From the NCBI GenBank assembly GCA_016181165.1, contig JACOZU010000013.1, positions 1 through 10,878 of the forward strand: a stretch of DNA of 10,878 nt. The letters run 5' to 3'. The notes under the pieces were generated by a model that was not told where the DNA came from, did no database searches, and saw nothing but the letters and a program-made list of their open reading frames with translations. A program made the position numbers and the translations under genes. Positions 5,496 through 10,878 of this stretch are shown here, one piece after another. This DNA comes from Candidatus Woesebacteria bacterium. GTDB taxonomy: Bacteria > Patescibacteriota > Microgenomatia > UBA8517. Position 1 is the first letter of the stretch, and each line of letters starts with the position of its first letter.

Positions 5496-8234
5496 TTAAT
5501 TGGGCGGAGGCTGGGGGTAGTGGCATTTTTTCCATTTAACCGGTTTCCCATTCTCATCTACCTTCCCGCACCAACAGGGGTCGTTTCTGCCGATTTTCTT
5601 TTTAGGACTGGTACCAGCGCCCTCAAAGGCCGGCTCTCCCGAAACGGCCGCTTCCGCTGCCCCGCCCGCAAGACCGGTTAAGTCCCTCGTATCGATGTTT
5701 GCTCTTGCTTGTTCTAATGGAATTTCCGGTTGAGGGACAGCGACCCCGATTCTGAATATTCGGCGGGAAAGCTCTTCATCGATTCTGTCGATTAGACTCT
5801 CAAAAAGGTTGAAGGCTTCATTTTTAAACTCAACCAGGGGGTCTCTTTGGCCGTAGGCTCTGAGGCTTATTCCCTCTCTTAAATCATCAATGGTGTCGAT
5901 ATGGTCTATCCAAAGATGGTCGATCGAGCCTAGGTAAGCGTATTTCTCGACTTGTCTCATGACATTCTCTCCCACCTGGGCCTCGCGAGATTGATGAACA
6001 TCATTCAAAACATTCTCCAAAAATTCTTTTATCTCTTCTTTCGTTTTGAGACTCTTTAGCTGTCCCTTGACTCTTTTTATCGACGCATCGTCAAAAGGAA
6101 CCACGTCCAGGAAAGAAACAAGAATTTTTTCAAAGTCAGCCGAAGGCTCATCAACCGGCCAAGCCGATAATAAAATTCTCTCTATTTGGCCGCGAAGTTT
6201 TTCCAGAACCTCTTCTTTAACATTGTCCGACTCCAGTATTCTTCTACGAAGTTTATAGATAATGTCTCTTTGCTGGTTGGCCACGTCGTCGAACTCAACC
6301 AGCCTTTTCCTGATATCAAAGTGGAAGCCCTCAACTTTAACCTGGGCCTGCTCAATCGCCTTTGAAACCAGAGCGTTTTCGATCGGGGCGTCTTCCGGCA
6401 GCTGAAGTCTATCCATCAGAGAACTGATTTGTTCCCCGCCGAAAATTCTCATCAGGTCGTCCTCCAAAGAGAGATAAAATCGAGAAGAGCCGGGGTCTCC
6501 CTGTCGACCGGAACGGCCTCTAAGCTGGTTGTCTATCCTTCGGCTCTCGTGTCTTTCGGTGCCGATGACGTGGAGCCCCCCCGCCTTGACAACCCTCTCG
6601 TGAGCTTCCAGCCATTTTTTATATTCGGCTGAGCGCTCGTACTTTTCCTGAAGGATATCGGCGGGTCGATCGGGCATCGCTCCCCCCAAAACGATGTCGA
6701 CACCCCGACCGGCCATGTTGGTGGCGACGGTGACTCCTTGCGGCTTGCCTGCCTGGGCAATGATCGTCGCTTCTTTCTCGTGGTTTTTGGCATTGAGAAC
6801 ATTATGGGGAATTTTCTTTCGCTTCAAGTACTCGCTAATTATTTCGTTTTTCTCAATTGAAGTCGTGCCAACGAGAACCGGCTGGCCCTTTTTATATTTT
6901 TCTTCAATCTCCCCAACCACCGCCCCGTATTTCCCCCTTAAGGTTTTATAAATTTGGTCGGCATTGTCTTTTCTAATCATCGGTTTATGGGTTGGAACGA
7001 CGACCACCTCGAGGTTATAAATTTTCTTGAATTCCTCCGCTTCGGTGGCAGCCGTCCCCGTCATCCCCGACAAGTGCTCATACATCCTGAAGTAATTTTG
7101 GAACGAGATGGTGGCCAGGGTCTTACTTTCCTGCTGGATCGGCACCTGCTCTTTTGCTTCAACCGCCTGGTGAAGCCCGTCTGACCACCTTCGGCCAAAC
7201 ATCAGTCGCCCCGTAAACTCATCGACAATAATTACCTGATTGTCTTTGACGACGTAATCTTTGTCTTCAAGATAAAGGGTTCTGGCTCTTAAGGCATTTT
7301 CAATATGGTGGATTGACTCAAAGTCCTTTTCGTAAAGATTATCGACCCCCAAAATCTTTTCCACCTTGGAAATCCCATGTTCCGTTAATGTCGCACTTTT
7401 TGCTTTCTCATCAACCTTATAATCCGTGTCGGGATTTAGTTTATCGACCAGTTGGGCAAACTTGTAATACTTATCCGTCGGCTCCGTGTCGGGAGCGGAG
7501 ATAATGAGGGGGGTCCTTGCCTCGTCGATGAGGATTGAGTCAACCTCGTCAACGATGGCGAAGTAATGCCCCCGCTGAACCATCTCGCCAAGGGTGGAAA
7601 CCATGTTGTCCCGAAGATAATCAAAGCCGAACTCGTTATTGGTGCCGTAAAGAACGTCCGATTGATAGGCTATTTTTCTTTCGACCCCTCTTAGGTGGGC
7701 CAGTCTCTCATCGCCATGGCTTGGGTCGCTAAATTCGGGGTCGTAGACAAACGATTTTCCCTCCTGAATAATCGAACCGACGGCAAGCCCCATGAGGGCA
7801 AAGGTCGGTCCGTTCCAGCCTGCGTCTCGGCGGGCCAGATAATCGTTAACCGTCACCAGGTGGACGCCTTTTTGCGTTAGCGCCCGAAGATATAAAGCGG
7901 GAATGGCCGAAAGGGTTTTTCCTTCACCCGTTTTTTGCTCAACAGCCTTGCCTTCGAAGAGGGCAACCGCCGCCATCAGCTGAACGTCAAAATGCCTAAG
8001 GCCGATGGCCCGCCAAGAAGCCTCACGAACATAAGCATAGGCCTCGGGCAAGAGCTCTTCCAAAGTTTCTCCCTTTCCTAAACGTTCCTTAAATTCCTGA
8101 GTCTTTTTGGCAAAATCGGCGTCCTTAGGTTTTTTGGCTTTGGCGTCGAACGAATTTATCTTGTCGACAATTTTTGAGAGCCTGTCTATCTCCCGCTGGT
8201 TGATATCGAGTAGTCTTGAGAATATCTTAAACAT
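5496..8234 (-). CDS. secA: Preprotein translocase subunit SecA
   Basis: SecA is the cytoplasmic ATPase that drives unfolded preproteins through SecYEG. This 912-residue protein is full length. It has the N-terminal helix beginning MFKIFSRLLD, Walker A GEGKT (103-107), YGTNNEFGFDYLRD (196-209), the DEVD box (229-232) with IDEARTPLIIS, the preprotein cross-linking domain (about 240-380), MTGTAATE (391-398), GTTSIEK, NMAGRGVDIVLGG (506-518), GTERHESRRIDNQLRGRSGRQGDPG (558-582, motifs V-VI), the helical scaffold and wing, and a C-terminal SEC-C zinc motif. Two features are unusual. There is an insert of about 25 residues before YGTNNEF (roughly 158-188), and the zinc motif is CxCx14CH (C887, C889, C904, H905) where CxCx8CH is typical. 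The start lies 18 bases after the preceding stop, with no clear Shine-Dalgarno or promoter. Confidence 0.98.
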   Translation of the reverse strand: MFKIFSRLLDINQREIDRLSKIVDKINSFDAKAKKPKDADFAKKTQEFKERLGKGETLEELLPEAYAYVREASWRAIGLRHFDVQLMAAVALFEGKAVEQKTGEGKTLSAIPALYLRALTQKGVHLVTVNDYLARRDAGWNGPTFALMGLAVGSIIQEGKSFVYDPEFSDPSHGDERLAHLRGVERKIAYQSDVLYGTNNEFGFDYLRDNMVSTLGEMVQRGHYFAIVDEVDSILIDEARTPLIISAPDTEPTDKYYKFAQLVDKLNPDTDYKVDEKAKSATLTEHGISKVEKILGVDNLYEKDFESIHHIENALRARTLYLEDKDYVVKDNQVIIVDEFTGRLMFGRRWSDGLHQAVEAKEQVPIQQESKTLATISFQNYFRMYEHLSGMTGTAATEAEEFKKIYNLEVVVVPTHKPMIRKDNADQIYKTLRGKYGAVVGEIEEKYKKGQPVLVGTTSIEKNEIISEYLKRKKIPHNVLNAKNHEKEATIIAQAGKPQGVTVATNMAGRGVDIVLGGAMPDRPADILQEKYERSAEYKKWLEAHERVVKAGGLHVIGTERHESRRIDNQLRGRSGRQGDPGSSRFYLSLEDDLMRIFGGEQISSLMDRLQLPEDAPIENALVSKAIEQAQVKVEGFHFDIRKRLVEFDDVANQQRDIIYKLRRRILESDNVKEEVLEKLRGQIERILLSAWPVDEPSADFEKILVSFLDVVPFDDASIKRVKGQLKSLKTKEEIKEFLENVLNDVHQSREAQVGENVMRQVEKYAYLGSIDHLWIDHIDTIDDLREGISLRAYGQRDPLVEFKNEAFNLFESLIDRIDEELSRRIFRIGVAVPQPEIPLEQARANIDTRDLTGLAGGAAEAAVSGEPAFEGAGTSPKKKIGRNDPCWCGKVDENGKPVKWKKCHYPQPPPN

Positions 8235-8252
8235 TATCTAAACGGAACGTTG

Positions 8253-8777
8253 TTATTCAATTGTAACAGAACAGACGAACATTACATTGGCCTCGGGGAA
8301 AACGTAGTCTACCCTCGCAAAGACTTTTTCCAGTTTTGCCCCAAATTTCATCGCCGCCGGTCTTTTTTCTCCGTAATAAAGGCGGTTAAAAACGGCCAGA
8401 CCGTTGTTTCTTAGAAGTCTAGAGGCATCTTTGATAACGACCTTGACTCCGGTTAGCCCCAAGTATTTTTTTCCCAATTTAATCATTAAAGGGTCAACAT
8501 CCACCCCGGTCACTTCAGCTTGGGGCCAAAGCGTCTTGACCCTCATGGCCGCACTACCCCCACCGAGACCCAAAACCAAACAATTTTTAATTTCCGGTTT
8601 CTTTCTTTTGATTTTCCCCAACAAATGGCGCCAAAATCCGTCGACGATGCCACCTGATTGAGTAAGATTATTGACCTGCAGATAAGTGCCAAGTCCTAAA
8701 GTTGTAACCACCCGAATTTTTCCGTTGATGGGAGAGTCGACCTCTTCTAAAACCTTATTCACCGTAGGAAATCCCAT
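8253..8777 (-). CDS. Spermidine-synthase-like Rossmann methyltransferase-fold protein, internally shortened
   Basis: The 174-residue protein starts with the beta-strand domain of the spermidine synthase family (SPINGKIRV, 15-23; GTYLQVNNLTQSGG, 30-43). It has a SAM-type nucleotide-binding motif I LVLGLGGGSAAMRV (67-80), motif II VTGVDVDP (89-96) and KDA (116-118). It then jumps directly to RNNGLAVFNRLYYGEKRP (123-140) and a final strand PEANVMFVC. In relatives about 40 residues lie between these parts, including the YDLIIVDLY-type segment that holds the catalytic or ligand aspartate. The junction is near residues 118-122 (about 8410-8426) and stays in frame. Aminopropyl transfer is therefore unlikely. 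The ATG at 8777 overlaps the preceding gene by 19 bases. An alternative GTG at 8762 would overlap its stop by four bases (GTGA) and is nearly as likely. Confidence 0.78.
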   Translation of the reverse strand: MGFPTVNKVLEEVDSPINGKIRVVTTLGLGTYLQVNNLTQSGGIVDGFWRHLLGKIKRKKPEIKNCLVLGLGGGSAAMRVKTLWPQAEVTGVDVDPLMIKLGKKYLGLTGVKVVIKDASRLLRNNGLAVFNRLYYGEKRPAAMKFGAKLEKVFARVDYVFPEANVMFVCSVTIE

Positions 8778-9286
8778 TGAAAGACCCCCGCTCCGAGGAA
8801 AGAAAAGGCAAGGAATTTAATGAGTTTCCCCAACCAAACGACAATCAGATACTGATGAACCGGAATTCTGGTGGCTCCGGCAACAATCCCGGCCAGATCA
8901 AAGAGGGGGTTGGGAATGACGGCCAAAACAAAAAGTGTCCAAAGCCCGTACTGCCTCATCCAATTTTTAACCTTTTCAATTTTTCCCTTATTTTCAACTA
9001 AACCCCGGCCGGAAATTCCGGCCAGGTACCCCGTCAGCTCGCCAATGGTTGCTCCCAAAGAAGTGACGACGGCGACTGTCAGGGGATTAAAAATTCCTCC
9101 ACCCAAAAAAGCCGTCAGAATGACCGGAACGGGAAGAACAATGGTCGCATTCCCCAAGAGGCTGATCAAAAAAATGCCCAAATAGCCGTAGCTTTCGAGG
9201 TCCCCAAACTTATCCCGGTTAAGAAAAATAAGGACGCTAACCAAAATGGCCAGAGCCAAACTGGTCAGTCTGGTGTATTTATTCAT
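8759..9286 (-). CDS. VTT/DedA-like (SNARE-associated) membrane protein
   Basis: The 175-residue integral membrane protein has hydrophobic segments at about 5-22, 34-60, 65-92, 112-138 and 145-167. It carries the VTT domain (PF09335) pattern: GNATIVLPVPVILTAFLGG (45-63), GATIGELTGYLAGISGRG (78-95), and the re-entrant motif VIPNPLFDLAGIVAG (123-137). DedA/TVP38 relatives act in lipid transport across the bilayer and membrane homeostasis; the substrate here is unknown. The ATG at 9286 is chosen because the longer open frame to 9445 would run through the divergent promoter and into mgsA, and because AGGAAG lies about seven bases before this ATG, one of the few Shine-Dalgarno-like sequences in the window. 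The 3' end overlaps the next gene, implying coupled translation. Confidence 0.88.
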   Translation of the reverse strand: MNKYTRLTSLALAILVSVLIFLNRDKFGDLESYGYLGIFLISLLGNATIVLPVPVILTAFLGGGIFNPLTVAVVTSLGATIGELTGYLAGISGRGLVENKGKIEKVKNWMRQYGLWTLFVLAVIPNPLFDLAGIVAGATRIPVHQYLIVVWLGKLIKFLAFSFLGAGVFQWDFLR

Positions 9287-9298
9287 GGAAGTTCTTCC
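9287..9298. repeat. Short inverted repeat over the VTT gene leader
   Basis: GGAAGttCTTCC is a palindrome with 5-bp arms and a two-base centre, lying immediately before the VTT gene ATG. It overlaps the Shine-Dalgarno-like AGGAAG. It may be a small operator or chance. Confidence 0.3.
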
Positions 9299-9327
9299 TA
9301 ATATTACATGAGAAGTCTTGGCAACAA
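9298..9327 (-). promoter_or_regulatory. Probable promoter of the VTT-methyltransferase-secA transcript
   Basis: TTGTTG (9322-9327), an 18-base spacer and TATTAG (9298-9303) fit a weak sigma70 promoter ending 11 bases before the ATG at 9286. An overlapping alternative -10 is TAATAT at 9301-9306. It faces the mgsA promoter, and both share the roughly 90-base divergent region. Confidence 0.4.
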
Positions 9328-9341
9328 TAGTTCCTGAAGTA

Positions 9342-9370
9342 TTGCTTCGGATTTTGTTCGGGCTTATAAT
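9342..9370 (+). promoter_or_regulatory. Sigma70 promoter of mgsA/rarA, leaderless
   Basis: TTGCTT (9342-9347), a spacer of exactly 17 bases and a consensus TATAAT (9365-9370) are followed by six bases (AGTTCC) and the ATG at 9377. Transcription should begin at the start codon itself. No Shine-Dalgarno could fit. Confidence 0.75.
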
Positions 9371-9376
9371 AGTTCC

Positions 9377-10546
9377 ATGTCTCAGATTCCCCTCCCCGAA
9401 CTTCTTAGGCCTAAAAAGCTCTCGCAATTTGTGGGCCAGAAACATCTTGTCGGGAAAGAAGGAGTCATAAAAAAGCTTCTGGGCAGTGCCAAAAGCAATG
9501 GTTTTTTTCCTTCACTTATCTTTTGGGGGCCTCCCGGGAGCGGCAAAACAACTCTGGCCAGGATTATTGCCAGCGAATTAAAACGTCCCTATCATGAATT
9601 CTCGGCCGTTAATACTTCAGTCAAAGAAATCGCCAAGATTTTAACGGAGGGCAATCTTTTCCCTCCGATTGTCGTTATCGACGAGATTCACCGATTCAAT
9701 AAAGCCCAGCAGGCAAAACTCCTTCCGTTTGTTGAAAGAGGCGACATCACTTTAATCGGAGCAACCACGGAAAATCCTTCTTTTGAAATCATCGCGCCCC
9801 TGCTATCAAGAACCAGGGTACTAATTTTAGAGCAGCTTTCGCAAAAGGAACTTGGATTAATCATTAAAACAGCCGAAAAACACCTCAAGGTTCAGCTTGC
9901 CAAAGACACCCTAAATTTTCTTCTGGAATCTTCAAATGGAGATGCAAGGGTCGCTTTAAGCGTTTTGGAAATCGCCAGCAAACTATCTAAGTCTAAAAAA
10001 ATCTCGATGAAGGTCATTGAACAGGCTCTTCAGAAACGCCAATTTACTTTCGATAAAAAAGGCGAGGAATACTATAACGTCATTAGTGCCTATATAAAAA
10101 GTCTGAGGGCCTCCGACGTTGACGCCGCCCTTTACTATCTTGCCCGGATGGTTGAGGCCGGGCAGGACCCTCTCTATATAGCCCGAAGGATGGTTATTTT
10201 TGCCTCGGAGGATATTGGCATGGCCCTCCCGACCGCTTTAGTTGTTGCCAACGAAGTTTTCAGAGCCTGCGAAACGATAGTCTACCCGGAATGCGCCATC
10301 AACCTGGCTCACGGAACGGTTTACTTAGCCTCTGCCAAAAAAGACCGTTCGGCCTATGAGGCCTACTTCAAGGCGGTTGATGACGTCCGTAGGCTAGGAA
10401 ATCTGCCCGTTCCTTTAAAAATAAGAAACCCGGTCACCAAGCTGATGGAGGATATCGGCTACGGCGAAGGCTACGAAAAATACACCAAAGAGTCTCTTCT
10501 TCCGGAAAAACTAAAAGGCAAAAAGTATTATATTAAAGAAGATTAA
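9377..10546 (+). CDS. rarA: Replication-associated recombination protein A (MgsA/RarA AAA+ ATPase)
   Basis: This is a clamp-loader-related AAA+ ATPase that acts at stalled or gapped replication forks (bacterial MgsA/RarA, eukaryotic WRNIP1/Mgs1). The 389-residue frame has the N-terminal PLPELLRPKKLSQFVGQKHL, Walker A GPPGSGKTT (51-59), Walker B VVIDE (99-103) followed by IHRFNKAQQ, sensor 1 GATTEN (128-133), arginine finger SR (144-145), sensor 2 GDAR (188-191), and the tetramerisation region DKKGEEYYNVISAYIKSLR, DAALYYLARM, DPLYIARR, ASEDIG. The end NPVTKLMEDIGYGEGYEKY and LKGKKYY is family-typical but shorter than in Escherichia coli (447 residues), which has an extra C-terminal tail. It is the only plus-strand gene in the window, with its own promoter. 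Confidence 0.95.
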   Translation: MSQIPLPELLRPKKLSQFVGQKHLVGKEGVIKKLLGSAKSNGFFPSLIFWGPPGSGKTTLARIIASELKRPYHEFSAVNTSVKEIAKILTEGNLFPPIVVIDEIHRFNKAQQAKLLPFVERGDITLIGATTENPSFEIIAPLLSRTRVLILEQLSQKELGLIIKTAEKHLKVQLAKDTLNFLLESSNGDARVALSVLEIASKLSKSKKISMKVIEQALQKRQFTFDKKGEEYYNVISAYIKSLRASDVDAALYYLARMVEAGQDPLYIARRMVIFASEDIGMALPTALVVANEVFRACETIVYPECAINLAHGTVYLASAKKDRSAYEAYFKAVDDVRRLGNLPVPLKIRNPVTKLMEDIGYGEGYEKYTKESLLPEKLKGKKYYIKED

Positions 10547-10557
10547 AGGGACCTTGT

Positions 10558-10755
10558 TTATTCCCCTTGTCTTACTGTTTCTTTTTGAGAGGAAAGAGTT
10601 TCGGCTTGGCGTGATAGATTCAATCTATCTGTTTCCGCTTGGTGGGCGACCGCTCCTATTCCAACTTCCCTCCTAACTTCTTCAATGGCCTTTCGCCAGC
10701 AACCCAATTCTTCCCCAATGCCTCTCTTTATTTTTTCAGCTAATCTTTCTGCCAT
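10558..10755 (-). CDS. Small hypothetical protein, 65 residues, with its own promoter
   Basis: The protein is charged, helical and soluble-looking: MAERLAEKIKRGIGEELGCW, then AIEEVRREVGIGAVAHQAET, and a polar Gln/Glu/Ser-rich tail. There is no TM helix or recognisable domain. I do not recognise the family. It is judged real because a good promoter (10768-10796) sits 12 bases before the ATG at 10755 and the composition is gene-like. It lies between serS and the convergent rarA, whose stop is 11 bases from its own. A 17-bp palindrome at 10613-10629 lies within the coding sequence. Confidence 0.55.
   Translation of the reverse strand: MAERLAEKIKRGIGEELGCWRKAIEEVRREVGIGAVAHQAETDRLNLSRQAETLSSQKETVRQGE
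10613..10629. repeat. 17-bp palindrome inside the small hypothetical gene
   Basis: GATAGATT-C-AATCTATC has perfect 8-bp arms around one central base. It is too tight for a stable RNA hairpin with full arms, so if functional it is more likely a DNA site, but it may be chance within a coding sequence (codons for DRLNLS). Confidence 0.4.
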
Positions 10756-10767
10756 TTTGGTGATCCG

Positions 10768-10796
10768 ATTATATATCTGAGATTATTCTTTTGCAA
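10768..10796 (-). promoter_or_regulatory. Sigma70 promoter of the 65-residue gene
   Basis: TTGCAA (10791-10796), a spacer of exactly 17 bases and consensus TATAAT (10768-10773) are followed 12 bases later by the ATG at 10755. The predicted leader is about five bases, with no Shine-Dalgarno. The -35 lies inside the last codons of serS. Confidence 0.65.
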
Positions 10797-10878
10797 CAAT
10801 TTTCTCTTTTCCGACCCACTTACGAAGAACTTCCGGGATAATTACGGAACCGTCTTTTTGTTGATAATTCTCCAAAAT
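10783..10878 (-). CDS. serS: Seryl-tRNA synthetase, C-terminal end only
   Basis: The last 31 codons of a gene enter from the right edge and end at TAA 10783-10785. They read ENYQQKDGSVIIPEVLRKWV followed by a short Lys-rich tail. The ENxQxxDGSxxxPEVLRPxx pattern is the conserved C-terminal strand-helix of bacterial class II seryl-tRNA synthetase, which charges tRNA-Ser with serine. The catalytic motifs lie outside the window. RKWV replaces the more usual RPYM-type ending. Confidence 0.85.
   Translation of the reverse strand: MLENYQQKDGSVIIPEVLRKWVGKEKIVAKE

Noticed and set aside
8759..9445. Longer VTT protein starting at 9445
   Set aside because: The extra 53 residues are not VTT-like and would be antisense to the start of rarA and across both promoters. 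The ATG at 9286 has a Shine-Dalgarno-like sequence and starts directly before the first hydrophobic segment.
10546..10570. Rho-independent terminator after rarA
   Set aside because: AAGGG and CCCTT arms exist but are short, with a long loop and no T tract, so the call is not supported.
1..10878. Alternative genetic code (UGA as Gly)
   Set aside because: Intact RF2, TGA at natural gene ends, and no in-frame TGA needed inside any conserved domain.
1..10878. Mobile element, prophage, CRISPR or toxin-antitoxin system
   Set aside because: No transposase, integrase, terminal repeats, spaced repeats or paired small toxin/antitoxin genes were seen. The region is ordinary housekeeping sequence.

Overview
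The window looks like a chromosomal housekeeping stretch from a Candidate Phyla Radiation (Patescibacteria) bacterium, most likely of the Microgenomates type. The evidence is tight packing of small genes, a reduced divisome/envelope set, membrane-anchored proteins of unknown function of a kind I associate with this group, and a SecA, an RF2 and a small anchored LytR_C protein that resemble CPR versions. The placement rests on remembered family resemblance, not on a search. TGA is used as a stop and RF2 is present, so the standard bacterial code applies, not the Gracilibacteria/Absconditabacteria UGA-Gly code.

Layout. All genes but one lie on the minus strand, so they are listed in their direction of transcription, from high to low coordinates. 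The right edge holds the C-terminal end of serS, followed by a 65-residue hypothetical gene with its own promoter. The only plus-strand gene, the AAA+ ATPase mgsA/rarA (9377-10546), faces the small gene tail to tail. A short divergent promoter region (9287-9376) separates mgsA from a minus-strand run: VTT/DedA-like membrane protein, spermidine-synthase-like methyltransferase fold, secA, a split small membrane gene, LytR_C-domain anchor protein, two-TM membrane protein, prfB, anchored beta-rich protein, ftsE, ftsX, and a secreted coiled-coil M23-type peptidase that runs off the left edge.

How they fit together. FtsE/FtsX form an ABC-like complex that in other bacteria switches on periplasmic peptidoglycan hydrolases. 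Here a coiled-coil M23-family protein directly follows ftsX with an ATGA overlap, matching the FtsEX-EnvC/PcsB arrangement. SecA supplies secretion, and several single-pass or few-pass membrane proteins fill the space between them.

Three genes look damaged or shortened. ftsX is open for 232 codons and its last transmembrane helix and C-terminus continue in another frame, with about 25-35 residues apparently missing. A membrane gene immediately after secA is split into two frames by an indel. The spermidine-synthase-like protein lacks about 40 central residues, including the expected catalytic-aspartate segment. A second theme is that several genes have a good sigma70-type -10 box only 6-12 bases before the start codon and no Shine-Dalgarno sequence, which implies leaderless or nearly leaderless mRNAs. 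No tRNA, rRNA, CRISPR array, insertion sequence or phage gene was seen. No gene-free stretch exceeds 300 bases: the one apparent gap (5177-5495) is filled by the split gene.
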